Shown in pieces: positions 9,216 to 17,994 of a stretch of 37,672 nucleotides of DNA (within the stretch, counting starts at the first letter, position 1; each line of letters begins with the position of its first letter). A program made the position numbers and the translations under genes. Below the pieces are notes generated by a model that ran no database searches, was not told where the DNA came from, and saw nothing but the letters and a program-made list of their open reading frames with translations. Source of the stretch: an uncultured beta proteobacterium (GTDB taxonomy: Bacteria; Pseudomonadota; Gammaproteobacteria; Burkholderiales; Burkholderiaceae); the NCBI GenBank assembly GCA_903846025.1, contig CAIMZP010000090.1:1-37672 (forward strand). Reading direction: 5' to 3'.

Positions 9216-9815
9216 ATGCTTGACCGTGAAGGGTATCGACCAAATGTTGGCATTGTCCTCATTAATAGCCGTAACGAGGTTTTCTGGGGAAAACGCGTTG
9301 GGCAGCATTCGTGGCAGTTTCCACAGGGCGGTATTCAGCATGGCGAAAGCCCTGAGCAGGCCATGTACCGCGAATTGCATGAGGAAGTAGGCTTGCTGCC
9401 AGAACATGTCCAAGTGATTGGACGGACTAGAGACTGGCTTCGCTATGACGTCCCCGATGAATTTCTACGCCGTCAACACGCCACTAGAGTACATAGACCT
9501 AGTTATCGTGGTCAAAAACAAATTTGGTTTTTGTTACGTCTAGTGGGTTTAGACAGTGATATTCACCTCCACGCATCTGAACATCCAGAATTTGATGGTT
9601 GGCGTTGGATCCCCTTTTGGATTCAACTTGATTCAGTAATTGATTTCAAGCGTGAAGTCTATCAACTTGCTCTTTTGGAGCTCGCACGCTATTTATCTCG
9701 TGAGCTTCGTTTGCAGCATCTTGCTTGGGGATCTCCACTAGACTCGATTCAATCTTTTAATCCAGATAGCAATGATCCCCCCAATGAAGTCCAATCTACT
9801 GATAAGCCCTTATGA
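9216..9815 (+). CDS. rppH: RNA pyrophosphohydrolase (Nudix)
   Basis: Removes pyrophosphate from the 5' end of mRNA, which starts RNase E-dependent decay. The protein begins [17 protein letters not shown] and carries a complete Nudix box at about residues 38-60: GGIQHGE then REL-HEEVGL, with all catalytic Glu residues. KQIWFLLRL and the WRW and KREVY motifs typical of RppH follow. At 199 residues it is slightly longer than E. coli RppH (176), with a non-conserved Asn/Pro/Ser tail. Its stop overlaps the next gene by four bases (ATGA), so the two are translationally coupled. Confidence 0.95.
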   Translation: MLDREGYRPNVGIVLINSRNEVFWGKRVGQHSWQFPQGGIQHGESPEQAMYRELHEEVGLLPEHVQVIGRTRDWLRYDVPDEFLRRQHATRVHRPSYRGQKQIWFLLRLVGLDSDIHLHASEHPEFDGWRWIPFWIQLDSVIDFKREVYQLALLELARYLSRELRLQHLAWGSPLDSIQSFNPDSNDPPNEVQSTDKPL

Positions 9816-10378
9816 ATATAACTTCTAAACGTATTGAACTTTATGCCCTCGGGCTGAGCGTTACATTTGGCTTACTAGCCTGCGCAGGAGATGCCCTAGA
9901 AAGTGGCGTGGATCCATTTGCACCGATGGTTTTTAAGGAAGGTGCGACTGCAATGCCCTTGAATCCCCCTAATAAATCAACTACTGTGCCGTTCTACGTA
10001 TCCCAACAAACTGTCTTTAAATTTGCCGTCGATACTGACTCCATCTTAATTGGTGCAGATGGGGTAACAAGATACACCGTGATTCTGACCAGTCCAAACG
10101 GCAATGACCAAGTTCAATATGAAGGCATTCGTTGCGATTCCTATCAATGGCGTCTTTATGGTACTTTTGAAAATGGGGCTTGGAAGGAAAATCCCTTATC
10201 GAATTGGCGCGATATCCAAATTCACTCGCCTAATCGCTATCAAGCAGCTTTAGCGCAAGGCGCTTTCTGTAGTTTCAATTCTCAAGAAAAAAACCTCAAA
10301 ACCATTGTGAGATCACTTAATCCAAATAGCTTTACTGGCGGGACAAAACCAACAAACTCGATGGGAATAGTAGATTAG
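9812..10378 (+). CDS. CNP1-like family lipoprotein of unknown function
   Basis: A 188-residue envelope protein of the CNP1-like family (PF08750, named from a neisserial protein), recognised from [31 protein letters not shown] and [14 protein letters not shown]. The N-terminus is a signal sequence ending in a lipobox, LLAC (Cys 24), so it is probably a lipoprotein exported by Sec and anchored to a membrane. A second Cys pair (EGIRC and GAFC) could form a disulfide. Its biochemical role is not known. It overlaps rppH by ATGA and converges on proB. Confidence 0.85.
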   Translation: MNITSKRIELYALGLSVTFGLLACAGDALESGVDPFAPMVFKEGATAMPLNPPNKSTTVPFYVSQQTVFKFAVDTDSILIGADGVTRYTVILTSPNGNDQVQYEGIRCDSYQWRLYGTFENGAWKENPLSNWRDIQIHSPNRYQAALAQGAFCSFNSQEKNLKTIVRSLNPNSFTGGTKPTNSMGIVD

Positions 10379-10398
10379 TAGATGCTTGCTAAGAGTAA

Positions 10399-11181
10399 CT
10401 AGTCAGAACTTAAGCGGGTTCCAAGCTTTTCACCAGCCATCAGACGAGTTAACACATTTGGCTCTCGACCAGAGGCAATAATTGTATTAGCCCCCGTTTG
10501 AGCAGCCACTTTAGCGGCCATCACTTTAGTAAGCATGCCCCCCTTACTTAACTCGCTTGCCGCTCCACCTGCCATTTTTTCTAAATCAGGATCACCCGCA
10601 ACAGCATCGCTTAATAAAATCGCAGAAGTATCTTGGCGTGGGTCAGAAGTAAACAAGCCACCCTGATCAGTCAAAATAATCAGCAAATCCGCATGAATCA
10701 AATTGGTGACCAAAGCTGCCAAATTGTCGTTATCGCCAAACTTAATTTCATCAGTAACAACAGTGTCATTCTCATTAATAATGGGAATGACACCAAGCTT
10801 TAATAAGGTGTCTAGCGTTGCTTTTGCATTCGCATTGCGCTCTGAATCCGCTAGGTCAGCGTTAGTTAGTAGGATTTGCGCACTGCGTAAATTAAAGCGG
10901 GCGAAGCAACTTTCATAAACTTGCACTAAACCCATTTGGCCTACTGCAGCAGCTGCCTGCAACTGATGAATTTCCTGTGGACGCTTTGTCCAACCCAAAC
11001 GTTGCATACCCTCGGCTATTGCACCAGAGCTCACCATTAATACCTCATGGCCAGTCCGCAATAAAGTCGCCATTTGCTCTGCCCACAAGGCAATCGCAGC
11101 ATGATCTAAGCCCTCGCCATTATTAGTGACTAGGCTTGAACCAACTTTGACAACAATACGTTTTGCTTTTGGAGAATTCAT
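10399..11181 (-). CDS. proB: Glutamate 5-kinase, short form without PUA domain
   Basis: Phosphorylates glutamate in the first step of proline synthesis. The amino-acid-kinase domain is complete: [12 protein letters not shown] at the N-terminus, [28 protein letters not shown] for glutamate binding and ILTDQGGLF. The protein stops at 260 residues ([14 protein letters not shown]), exactly where the ~100-residue C-terminal PUA domain of E. coli ProB would begin. Only 20 bp separate it from the convergent lipoprotein gene, so no PUA remnant exists nearby. PUA-less forms are known in other bacteria, so the gene is probably functional. It follows obgE by 27 bp on the same strand. Confidence 0.95.
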   Translation of the reverse strand: MNSPKAKRIVVKVGSSLVTNNGEGLDHAAIALWAEQMATLLRTGHEVLMVSSGAIAEGMQRLGWTKRPQEIHQLQAAAAVGQMGLVQVYESCFARFNLRSAQILLTNADLADSERNANAKATLDTLLKLGVIPIINENDTVVTDEIKFGDNDNLAALVTNLIHADLLIILTDQGGLFTSDPRQDTSAILLSDAVAGDPDLEKMAGGAASELSKGGMLTKVMAAKVAAQTGANTIIASGREPNVLTRLMAGEKLGTRLSSD

Positions 11182-11208
11182 ATTAAATAAGCGTATCTAA
11201 CAAAGAAT

Positions 11209-12297
11209 TTAATCGGGACTTTTATCTTCCGCCTGATCTTGATAACGAGGATCAGCAGCACGCTCCTCTGCATCATCCCGATCACGACGTATTGAATCTA
11301 AATAATCCTGCAAGGCATAGCAAAGCTTGTCGCAACCAAGCCCCGTTAAAGCGGAAATTTCAAATACAGGACCCTTCCACTTAAACTTTTTAATAAAGTC
11401 AGCCACTACTGTTTTGCGATTTTCTTCAGGAATCATGTCAATTTTATTGAGCACCAACCAACGTGGCTTTTCAACTAAAGCTTCATCGTACTTCCGTAAT
11501 TCATTCACGATGGCCTTGGCATCTGCCACGGGATCAACATTCTCATCAAAAGGAGCAATGTCAACTAAGTGCAATAGAACACCAGTACGTTGCAAATGTC
11601 TTAAAAAGCGATGACCTAAACCAGCACCCTCTGCAGCGCCTTCAATCAAGCCTGGAATATCCGCAATAACAAAACTGCGCTCAGCTCCAACACGGACTAC
11701 ACCCAAGTTTGGATGCAAAGTAGTAAACGGGTAGTCAGCAATTTTAGGGCGTGCATTTGAAACGGCAGTAATTAAAGTAGATTTACCAGCATTAGGCATG
11801 CCAAGTAATCCAACATCAGCCAATACTTTTAATTCAAGCTTGAGCTTATGGCGCTCGCCATCTTTACCATTCGTCTTTTGACGTGGCGCACGATTGGTGC
11901 TACTTTTAAAGTGGATATTTCCCCATCCACCTACCCCACCTTGGGCCAAGCATATGCGTTCACCGTGGGTTGTTAAATCTGCAATAGGCTCACCGGTATC
12001 GTAATCGGCGATGATGGTTCCAACAGGCATACGCAATTCGATATCGTCACCTGCACGACCATAGCAGTCCGCACCACGTCCAGGCTCACCATTTTTTGCA
12101 GTGTGCGTTTTAGCATACCGATAATCAATTAGCGTGTTGATGTTGCGATCAGCTACAGCGTATACGCTGCCACCGCGACCGCCATCACCGCCATCAGGGC
12201 CGCCAAATTCAATGAACTTTTCGCGGCGCATAGAGGCGCTCCCGGCGCCACCTTGGCCAGCTATAACTTCAATACGAGCTTCGTCTATAAATTTCAT
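11209..12297 (-). CDS. obgE: Obg GTPase (ribosome assembly, growth control)
   Basis: A large-subunit assembly GTPase of 362 residues. The glycine-rich Obg fold (1-~158) begins [19 protein letters not shown] and includes [11 protein letters not shown]. The G domain has [10 protein letters not shown] (P-loop), [17 protein letters not shown] (switch II) and NKID (G4). The C-terminal tail is short and charged, rich in Asp, Glu and Arg. It lies downstream of rplU-rpmA, the usual order, but a strong intrinsic terminator ends three bases before its ATG and seems to hold its only likely ribosome-binding sequence in the stem. Confidence 0.98.
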   Translation of the reverse strand: MKFIDEARIEVIAGQGGAGSASMRREKFIEFGGPDGGDGGRGGSVYAVADRNINTLIDYRYAKTHTAKNGEPGRGADCYGRAGDDIELRMPVGTIIADYDTGEPIADLTTHGERICLAQGGVGGWGNIHFKSSTNRAPRQKTNGKDGERHKLKLELKVLADVGLLGMPNAGKSTLITAVSNARPKIADYPFTTLHPNLGVVRVGAERSFVIADIPGLIEGAAEGAGLGHRFLRHLQRTGVLLHLVDIAPFDENVDPVADAKAIVNELRKYDEALVEKPRWLVLNKIDMIPEENRKTVVADFIKKFKWKGPVFEISALTGLGCDKLCYALQDYLDSIRRDRDDAEERAADPRYQDQAEDKSPD

Positions 12298-12300
12298 GAA

Positions 12301-12328
12301 TAAAAAAGGCCTCGCGCTAGCGAGGCCT
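12301..12328 (-). terminator. Strong intrinsic terminator between rpmA and obgE
   Basis: On the minus strand a perfect 9-bp stem, AGGCCTCGC and GCGAGGCCT with a 4-base TAGC loop, is followed directly by TTTTTT. It ends the rplU-rpmA transcript, or attenuates read-through into obgE. The T-run ends three bases before the obgE start codon. Confidence 0.88.
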
Positions 12329-12385
12329 GTTCCTAAGAGTTAAATTCGGAAAAAATCTGAATCAAACGTGTCTCAGTCAGGCGCC

Positions 12386-12646
12386 TTATGGGCGGGGTAG
12401 AACTGAAACCTGGGCCTTCTTCAAAGCACCCTTAACGCCGAATTCCACTTGTCCGTCAATCAGAGCAAACAAAGTGTGATCCTTGCCAATGCCAACGTTG
12501 ATACCAGGGTGAACCTTTGTACCGCGTTGACGAATGATGATGCTGCCAGCATTGATCTGCTCGCCGCCAAATACCTTAACGCCTAAGCGTTTCGATTCCG
12601 AGTCGCGGCCATTTCGTGTCGAGCCGCCGCCTTTTTTCTGTGCCAT
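12386..12646 (-). CDS. rpmA: 50S ribosomal protein L27
   Basis: An 86-residue ribosomal protein near the peptidyl-transferase centre. The sequence [19 protein letters not shown] is the classic L27 start, and [15 protein letters not shown] follows. The N-terminus has no Firmicute-type cleaved extension. The gene follows rplU by 32 bp with AGGAG before its ATG, and the pair is one transcription unit ended by the terminator at 12301-12328. Confidence 0.98.
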   Translation of the reverse strand: MAQKKGGGSTRNGRDSESKRLGVKVFGGEQINAGSIIIRQRGTKVHPGINVGIGKDHTLFALIDGQVEFGVKGALKKAQVSVLPRP

Positions 12647-12678
12647 ATATTTCTCCTGCTATATCCCGTTAGCCTGAA

Positions 12679-12990
12679 TTAGGCTTTGATCGTGTTAATC
12701 AGAATTTCTGTGTAATTCTGACGATGGCCTTGGTGCTTTTGATAATGCTTGCGACGGCGCATCTTAAAGATTGTCACTTTATCGTGACGTCCCTGGGAGA
12801 TGACAGTGGCTATCACAGCTGCACCATTAACCAATGGCTCACCCAATTTGAGTGAAGCGCCTTCGCCTACGGCGAGGACTTGGTCAAGTGTGATTTCGCT
12901 GCCGATTTCCGCTGGTATCGGTTCTATTTTCAATTTTTCACCAGCAGCAACTTTATACTGTTTGCCACCGGTTTTTATGACCGCGTACAT
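12679..12990 (-). CDS. rplU: 50S ribosomal protein L21
   Basis: L21 binds 23S rRNA in the large subunit. The 103-residue product begins [14 protein letters not shown], the invariant L21 start, so I use the ATG at 12990 rather than the longer open frame reaching 13032. GAGG lies upstream of this ATG. The C-terminal [19 protein letters not shown] is the conserved rRNA-binding tail. It is first gene of rplU-rpmA and divergent from ispB, with a 23-bp palindrome between them. Confidence 0.97.
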   Translation of the reverse strand: MYAVIKTGGKQYKVAAGEKLKIEPIPAEIGSEITLDQVLAVGEGASLKLGEPLVNGAAVIATVISQGRHDKVTIFKMRRRKHYQKHQGHRQNYTEILINTIKA

Positions 12991-13021
12991 GGTGTGAAAC
13001 CTCAATTTAAGTCTACATATA

Positions 13022-13044
13022 AGCTTATCCACCGTGGATAAGCT
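13022..13044. promoter_or_regulatory. 23-bp palindrome with inverted DnaA-box-like arms, rplU/ispB divergent region
   Basis: AGCTTATCCAC and GTGGATAAGCT are exact reverse complements around a single C. Each arm holds TTATCCAC, matching 8 of 9 bases of the DnaA box TTATCCACA. It lies 31 bp upstream of rplU and 21 bp upstream of ispB. It could be an operator or DnaA site, or a 5'-leader hairpin; the sequence alone does not decide. Confidence 0.55.
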
Positions 13045-13065
13045 AAGCCCATTATTATATCTTGC

Positions 13066-14070
13066 ATGACTGACGCTGTCAAAAACAATGAGTTAAGCCA
13101 AATTTTGGCCCCAATATCCTTAGATTTCAAGGCCTTAGACGAGGTTATTCGCCTTCGCCTGGCATCAAAAGTTGCCTTAATTGACCAAATCTCCACTTAT
13201 ATTGTCCAGGCAGGCGGAAAACGGGTCAGACCCGCCCTCTTACTCTTGGTGGCTAAGGCTCTGGCCAATAACAGGGAATCCCCTCATGCTCTAGAGCTAG
13301 CTGCCGTAGTGGAGTTTATACACACAGCCACCCTATTGCATGATGATGTGGTTGATGAATCCACCCTTAGAAGAGGTCGAGAAACGGCAAATGCTGCTTT
13401 TGGTAATGCTGCCAGTGTTTTAGTGGGTGATTTTTTATATTCCCGCGCTTTTCAAATGATGATTGCCCCAAATGACTTACGGGTGATGCAGATTTTGTCA
13501 GATGCCACTAATACGATTGCAGAGGGAGAAGTTCTTCAGCTTCTAAATATGAATGATCCAGATGTAGATGAAGCAAGCTACCTACAGGTCATTCGCTATA
13601 AAACAGCTAAGCTATTTGAAGCTTCTACTGAGCTCGGCGCGATTTTGGCAAATGCTGGCGATGAAATGCGAGAACAAGCCGCTGCTTTTGGTCGGCACAT
13701 TGGAACCGCTTTCCAGCTAATGGATGATTTACTTGATTACACTGCTGATGCCGCTCAAATGGGTAAAAATGCTGGGGATGACTTACGCGAAGGCAAGCCC
13801 ACTTTACCCCTTATCTATCTCTTAGAAAATGGTAGCCCAGAAGAGCGCCTCATGGTGCGAGCGGCCATCGAACAAAATCAAGATTTACCTGAAGATGTTT
13901 TTGCTCAGATTCTTAAGGCCGTACAAAATTCCGGCGCACTGGATTACACACAAACAGCAGCCAAGAGAGAGATTGATTTAGCTCTAGCCTGTATTCAAAA
14001 CTTTCCACATAACGAAGCGACGTCTGCTTTACATGCCTTGTGTAACTACTCGCTTGCAAGGCAGGCCTAA
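13066..14070 (+). CDS. ispB: Octaprenyl (polyprenyl) diphosphate synthase
   Basis: Trans-prenyltransferase that extends FPP with IPP to make the ubiquinone side chain. It is 334 residues. The first Asp-rich motif is in [20 protein letters not shown] and the second in [13 protein letters not shown], with [12 protein letters not shown] upstream for IPP binding. Chain length (C40 for IspB) cannot be read reliably from the sequence. It is divergent from rplU, as in many proteobacteria, and the tRNA-Pro gene follows 21 bp later on the same strand. Confidence 0.95.
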   Translation: MTDAVKNNELSQILAPISLDFKALDEVIRLRLASKVALIDQISTYIVQAGGKRVRPALLLLVAKALANNRESPHALELAAVVEFIHTATLLHDDVVDESTLRRGRETANAAFGNAASVLVGDFLYSRAFQMMIAPNDLRVMQILSDATNTIAEGEVLQLLNMNDPDVDEASYLQVIRYKTAKLFEASTELGAILANAGDEMREQAAAFGRHIGTAFQLMDDLLDYTADAAQMGKNAGDDLREGKPTLPLIYLLENGSPEERLMVRAAIEQNQDLPEDVFAQILKAVQNSGALDYTQTAAKREIDLALACIQNFPHNEATSALHALCNYSLARQA

Positions 14071-14091
14071 AGATTGCTACAGTAATCCCTG

Positions 14092-14168
14092 CGGAATGTA
14101 GCGCAGCCTGGTAGCGCACCTCGTTCGGGACGAGGGGGTCGGAGGTTCGAATCCTCTCATTCCGACCA
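14092..14168 (+). tRNA. tRNA-Pro (anticodon CGG)
   Basis: A full cloverleaf of 77 nt. The acceptor arm CGGAATG (14092-14098) pairs with CATTCCG (14158-14164), discriminator A, with the CCA end encoded (14166-14168). The anticodon stem CCTCG/CGAGG encloses loop TTCGGGA, giving anticodon CGG, which reads CCG. The T arm GGAGGTTCGAATCCTC is canonical. Confidence 0.97.
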
Positions 14169-14238
14169 TTTGCAGCCAAAATTTCATGCCCCTGTAAGAT
14201 GTTGTTTACTTAAAAATTTAATATCGGGAGACTGCATC

Positions 14239-15006
14239 ATGACTCAGTGGGTCCAATTTCAGCATCAAGGCAAGAGTGGCTTAGGGCAAGTTCAAGGCAA
14301 CCAAATTGCAGTTTATTCTGGAGATCTATTTAGCAACCCTCAAGCTACTGAAGAAAAAATCAATTTAGCGGATGTCACCATCGACATCCCTTGTAGCCCA
14401 TCGAAGATGGTTGCGATGGTTGATAACTTTCATGCGCTGGTGACTAAATTAGGGCATGCCGTTCCTGCAGAACCCCTGTATTTCCTTAAAGGAAATAATT
14501 CCTTCTTGGCGGCCAATCAAGTTATTCGCACTCCAAAGTCCTACACAGGAAAAGTAGTTTATGAAGGTGAATTAGGCATTGTGATCGGCAAGCACTGTCA
14601 TGAAGCGGATGAGACAGAAGCAGCGTCTGCCATTTTTGGCTTTACCTGCATTAACGATGTTACCGCTATTGAAATTCTCAATCGAGACCCTGGCTATGCC
14701 CAGTGGACTCGCTCAAAGAGCTTTAATACCTTTGGCGCATTTGGCCCCTATATCGCTACTGATATCGATCCCAGTCAATTAACGATCAAAACTATATTAA
14801 ATGAGCAGGAGCGTCAAAACTATCCTGTAGCAGACATGATTTTTCCACCTGCCAAGCTCGTGAGTTTAATTTCTCGAGATATTCCGCTTGAGCCTGGCGA
14901 CATCATCGCCTGCGGCACATCTATCGGCGTTGGCTCCATGAAACCCGGCAGTACTGTCAGCATCATTATTGAGGGTGTTGGACGACTAGATAATCGATTT
15001 GAATAA
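14239..15006 (+). CDS. Fumarylacetoacetate hydrolase (FAH) family protein
   Basis: A 255-residue cytoplasmic enzyme of the FAH superfamily, whose members hydrolyse or decarboxylate acylpyruvates and related diketo acids. Metal-binding Glu-x-Glu is in VVYEGELGIVIGK and the third ligand Asp in CINDVTA. FTCINDVTAIEIL and GDIIACGTSIGVG are family hallmarks. The exact substrate is not predictable. I choose the ATG at 14239 because GGGAG sits eight bases upstream; a longer frame reaches back to the tRNA end. It is followed by a bidirectional terminator. Confidence 0.9.
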   Translation: MTQWVQFQHQGKSGLGQVQGNQIAVYSGDLFSNPQATEEKINLADVTIDIPCSPSKMVAMVDNFHALVTKLGHAVPAEPLYFLKGNNSFLAANQVIRTPKSYTGKVVYEGELGIVIGKHCHEADETEAASAIFGFTCINDVTAIEILNRDPGYAQWTRSKSFNTFGAFGPYIATDIDPSQLTIKTILNEQERQNYPVADMIFPPAKLVSLISRDIPLEPGDIIACGTSIGVGSMKPGSTVSIIIEGVGRLDNRFE

Positions 15007-15031
15007 ATCACTGGGGTAACGAAGTTCTAAA

Positions 15032-15070
15032 ACAAACCCCTTTGTTCTGAAAAGACATAAAGGGGTTTGT
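15032..15070. terminator. Bidirectional intrinsic terminator between convergent genes
   Basis: A perfect 12-bp stem, ACAAACCCCTTT (15032-15043) and AAAGGGGTTTGT (15059-15070), with a 15-base loop. It lies between the convergent FAH-family and ketopantoate-reductase-like genes. The minus strand has the better T-rich tail (TTTGTTTTAG). Confidence 0.75.
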
Positions 15071-15091
15071 AGTTTCTACTCTTCCATGCTT

Positions 15092-16111
15092 TTAGTAGCC
15101 TGATACCGATGGTAATGCTAGGCTACCTTTACAAGACTTGACGTTTTCATCAAGATACTTGGTTAATGCAAAAACTGTGCTCAGACAAGGGGTCGGGGTT
15201 TGAGTAATTTTCCCCAACTCAATCACAGATCCCAATAGGGCATCAATTTCTAAGCTACGGCCCGCTTCTAAATCTTGCAACATGGAAGTCTTGTGCTTAC
15301 CAACCTTCTCAGCACCAGCAATACGACGTTCAATATCTACACGGAAAGTAACGCCTAACTTTTCGGCAATAGTTTGTGCCTCAGCCATCATATTGCGCGC
15401 TAACTCTCTAGTTAATGGATATTGACAGATACCTTCTAATGTTCCATGAGTCAGGGAACTGATTGGATTGAAGGTCATATTGCCCCACAACTTCAGCCAA
15501 ATTTCCGATCGGATGTCTTCTAAAATCGGTGACTTGAAACCAGCAGCATTCATCATTTCAGACAACTTCTGAATGCGCTCTGTAGTTTTGCCATCCAACT
15601 CACCCAATGGAAAACGATTACCTTCCACGTGGCGAATGACTCCAGGCGCCTGAGTAAAAGTGGCTGGATAAACAACGCAGCCCACAATATTGGCTGGATT
15701 AATCGTCTTCTTAGCAACACCTCCAGCATCTACCGTCTCAACAGAATGATCCGAATACTCACCGCCAAGCTTTTGAAAGTACCACCAAGGGATTCCGTTT
15801 TGCATCGGTATCAAAATAGTTTCAGGGCCCATGATGGCTGCTAGATCATCAATAATGGGCTCTACTTGGTGCGCTTTTACTGCCAAAATGACTACATCAG
15901 GTGTTTCAGCGTCGGTAATTTTTTCCACTGCTTTTACCTGTGCCGCTAAAGGCTCGGGCTGGTCATTCATAATTAAGGCAAGACCACGCTCTTTAATAGC
16001 TGCAAGGGTAGCACCACGGGCGACAACAGTAACCTCATTGCCCGCTCGTGCCAACATGACTGCAAGGTAGCCGCCGATAGCGCCACCCCCACCAATCACA
16101 CAGATTTTCAT
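15092..16111 (-). CDS. 2-dehydropantoate 2-reductase family protein
   Basis: An NADPH-dependent ketopantoate reductase family enzyme, the pantothenate/CoA branch if it is true PanE. It is 339 residues. The Rossmann loop GGGGAIGGYLAVMLA is at the N-terminus, AVKAHQ and PMQNGIPWW line the active site, and WLKLWGNMTFNPISSLT carries the Lys/Asn pair of KPR enzymes. SMLQDLEAGRSLEIDALLGS holds the conserved substrate-side residues. It is longer than E. coli PanE (303), and paralogues of this family act on other substrates, so I leave the symbol empty. It stands alone with terminator-like signals on its downstream side. Confidence 0.88.
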   Translation of the reverse strand: MKICVIGGGGAIGGYLAVMLARAGNEVTVVARGATLAAIKERGLALIMNDQPEPLAAQVKAVEKITDAETPDVVILAVKAHQVEPIIDDLAAIMGPETILIPMQNGIPWWYFQKLGGEYSDHSVETVDAGGVAKKTINPANIVGCVVYPATFTQAPGVIRHVEGNRFPLGELDGKTTERIQKLSEMMNAAGFKSPILEDIRSEIWLKLWGNMTFNPISSLTHGTLEGICQYPLTRELARNMMAEAQTIAEKLGVTFRVDIERRIAGAEKVGKHKTSMLQDLEAGRSLEIDALLGSVIELGKITQTPTPCLSTVFALTKYLDENVKSCKGSLALPSVSGY

Positions 16112-16160
16112 AGGAACTCCATAAGAATAAAAAATTTTGAATTAGTGTCATATTAGTTGA

Positions 16161-16188
16161 GATTATTTTGCGGTGCAACAAAATAATC
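16161..16188. repeat. Perfect 10-bp inverted repeat in intergenic gap
   Basis: GATTATTTTG and CAAAATAATC flank an 8-base loop in the 210-bp AT-rich gap 16112-16321. The T-run at 16195-16201 follows on the plus strand after a short spacer. It may be a weak terminator or an operator. A second, imperfect inverted repeat follows at 16204-16235 (12-bp arms, one mismatch). I see no ORF or RNA gene in this gap. Confidence 0.4.
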
Positions 16189-16321
16189 CCCTCTGTTTTT
16201 TAGCTATTGAGATTTATTTGAAGAAATTTCAATAGTGAGCTTGTTACAAAGCCTCCTAAAGCACCCTTCAAATCAATCTAGGCAGTAAAAACCAGGTTTG
16301 CGACAATGGCGAAGAGAGGCA

Positions 16322-17368
16322 ATGCGCCAAGCCAATAAGAGTCAATTTAGAATACAGAGGTCTGACATAATTCAAGGCGTGAATACACCAGCAGAGAATC
16401 CTAGCGCAGACTTGGCATACCAAAAATCTATCTTAGGTTCCGTATCTCGCACCTTCGCCCTTACCATTCCCCTCTTGCCTCCTCAAATTGAGAAAGTAAT
16501 TGGCAATACTTATTTACTGTGTCGCATTGTCGATACGATTGAAGATGCCCCAGAATTAACTCCTAATGACAAGCGCCATCTATCGAGCTTATTTTTAGAT
16601 GCCGTCTTAGGTAAAATTCCAGTGGAGTTATTTGTCGCCCCCTGTTTAAAATTCTTAAAATCCTACTCAAATCAAGATGAGCTCGATTTAATTGCCCATA
16701 CACCTACGATTTTACGAATTCTCCATACTTGCCCCGAGATTGACCGGGTTGCAGTTAGTCGCTGTATTTCAATCATGTCCGAGGGCATGTCCTACTTTCA
16801 TGGCAAGCAAACACCACAAGGTTTAAAAGATTTAGCTGAATTTGAGAATTACTGTTACGTAGTTGCAGGAGTAGTTGGTGAGCTATTGACGTCTATTTTT
16901 GGAGTGTATTCACCGCTTTTTGCAAAACAGATTCAAGGTCATGAAAATCTCTCTATTGCCTTTGGTCAGGCCCTACAGATGACTAATATCTTGAAAGATT
17001 CACCTGAAGATCGTGTCCGGGGTGTTTCATGGAAGCCAGCTCACATTTCTGAAGTGGAGTTACTCAAGATCGCTTATCAAAAACTGACGGACTCTTTAAG
17101 CTATATTTTGCTAGTCCCAAAATCAGAAACTGGCATTCGGCGCTTTTGCTTCTTGGCCTTTGGATTGGCCGTCATGACGCTCAGTAAGCTGACTAGTAAA
17201 AAACAATTGTTAAGCAAAAAAGAATCGAAGCTCAGCAGAAAGACTGTAATGTTGTTCTATGGATTTACTAAATTTGCGGCAACAAGCGACTTGCTAATAA
17301 AATTATTTTTTTATTTATCGTCTACCCATTTAAGAAGATTAAGAAAACCTTCTACAAATAATCTCTAA
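16322..17368 (+). CDS. Squalene/phytoene synthase family protein
   Basis: A head-to-head prenyltransferase-family enzyme joining two farnesyl- or geranylgeranyl-diphosphates. SRTFALTIPLLP, LLCRIVDTIEDAPEL (first Asp-rich motif) and LQMTNILKDSPEDRVRG (second Asp-rich motif) are all present. The C-terminal half, with FCFLAFGLAVMTLSKL and KLSRKTVMLFYG, looks more like squalene synthases than CrtB, by eye. No squalene cyclase, desaturase or hpn genes are beside it, so the product is unknown. The start is uncertain: I chose the ATG at 16322 (AGAGG just upstream), but a TTG at 16298 or a GTG near 16380 is possible. It ends in a 4-bp overlap with the convergent ogt-like gene. Confidence 0.82.
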   Translation: MRQANKSQFRIQRSDIIQGVNTPAENPSADLAYQKSILGSVSRTFALTIPLLPPQIEKVIGNTYLLCRIVDTIEDAPELTPNDKRHLSSLFLDAVLGKIPVELFVAPCLKFLKSYSNQDELDLIAHTPTILRILHTCPEIDRVAVSRCISIMSEGMSYFHGKQTPQGLKDLAEFENYCYVVAGVVGELLTSIFGVYSPLFAKQIQGHENLSIAFGQALQMTNILKDSPEDRVRGVSWKPAHISEVELLKIAYQKLTDSLSYILLVPKSETGIRRFCFLAFGLAVMTLSKLTSKKQLLSKKESKLSRKTVMLFYGFTKFAATSDLLIKLFFYLSSTHLRRLRKPSTNNL

Positions 17369-17388
17369 AGCACGCCTTCGTGCTTTAG
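17365..17388. terminator. Hairpin overlapping both convergent stop codons
   Basis: CTAAAGCAC (17365-17373) and GTGCTTTAG (17380-17388) form a perfect 9-bp stem with a 6-base loop. The plus-strand stop (TAA at 17366) and the minus-strand stop (TAG at 17367) both lie in its left arm. It is probably a compact bidirectional terminator, although no long T-run follows. Confidence 0.5.
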
Positions 17389-17877
17389 AAGCCAAACTTT
17401 GATTTGCCGAAATAGCCCAGGAGCATTTTCCTGCATAAATCCACCAATTCCTTGAGAAGAGACTACGCGGTGGCAAGGAGTAATTAAGGGATAAGGGTTG
17501 GCTCCACAAGCAGTACCGACTGCACGTGCCCCACTTTTAATGAGGCGCGCAATTTCCCCATAGGTTTTTGTAGATCCAACTGCAATAGTTTCAGTGCTTC
17601 TCCATACCTTTTGCTGATGAATGGTGCCCACCGGCTTTAGTGGAAGATCAAAAGCATGGGCGGGATTCTTAAAATAGAGTGCGCATTGCTTAGAAACCTC
17701 CTGTGCCAGCGCATTCTGAGGCGAGGCGAGCGGAGTATTCGGGGGCAAGTAATCAATTTTTGAGAGCATCAAACTACCATCAACCACTTCGGTACCTATC
17801 CCAAGTCGCCCAAAAGGGGCTTCGATTACGCAGTAATGCTCTGTTTGAGGCATTTTACTCAGATGCAAAAGATTCAT
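17365..17877 (-). CDS. ogt: Methylated-DNA--protein-cysteine S-methyltransferase
   Basis: A suicide repair enzyme moving the methyl group from O6-methylguanine to its own cysteine. The active site TPCHRVVSSQGIGGF is intact, preceded by GTACGANPYPLI, which includes the Asn of the hinge, and by the helix-turn-helix-like TKTYGEIARLI. The 170-residue size without an Ada AraC domain fits the Ogt type. The N-terminus could begin at the second Met (MPQTEHYC). The C-terminal VWLLKHEGVL is standard. Confidence 0.92.
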   Translation of the reverse strand: MNLLHLSKMPQTEHYCVIEAPFGRLGIGTEVVDGSLMLSKIDYLPPNTPLASPQNALAQEVSKQCALYFKNPAHAFDLPLKPVGTIHQQKVWRSTETIAVGSTKTYGEIARLIKSGARAVGTACGANPYPLITPCHRVVSSQGIGGFMQENAPGLFRQIKVWLLKHEGVL

Positions 17878-17994
17878 ACGTACGATTCTTACACAATTAG
17901 AAGAGTAAAAATGGAGCTATTTGCCCCATGTCTATAGCTAGTAAAACAGCACTTTGCTATATTGATTCATCTTTATTTTTTGCAGGCTTACTTC

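Noticed and set aside
12990..13032. Longer rplU start reaching 13032
   Set aside because: L21 proteins begin at [12 protein letters not shown]; the upstream residues are unconserved and the inner ATG has a GAGG upstream.
13913..14179. Minus-strand open frame (88 codons) across the ispB end and tRNA
   Set aside because: It is antisense to a tRNA and a firm gene; its sequence is a frame shadow, a common spurious call across tRNA genes.
14170..14238. FAH-family gene starting at the tRNA 3' end
   Set aside because: The ATG at 14239 has a good ribosome-binding site and starts the conserved protein; the upstream part has no family similarity.
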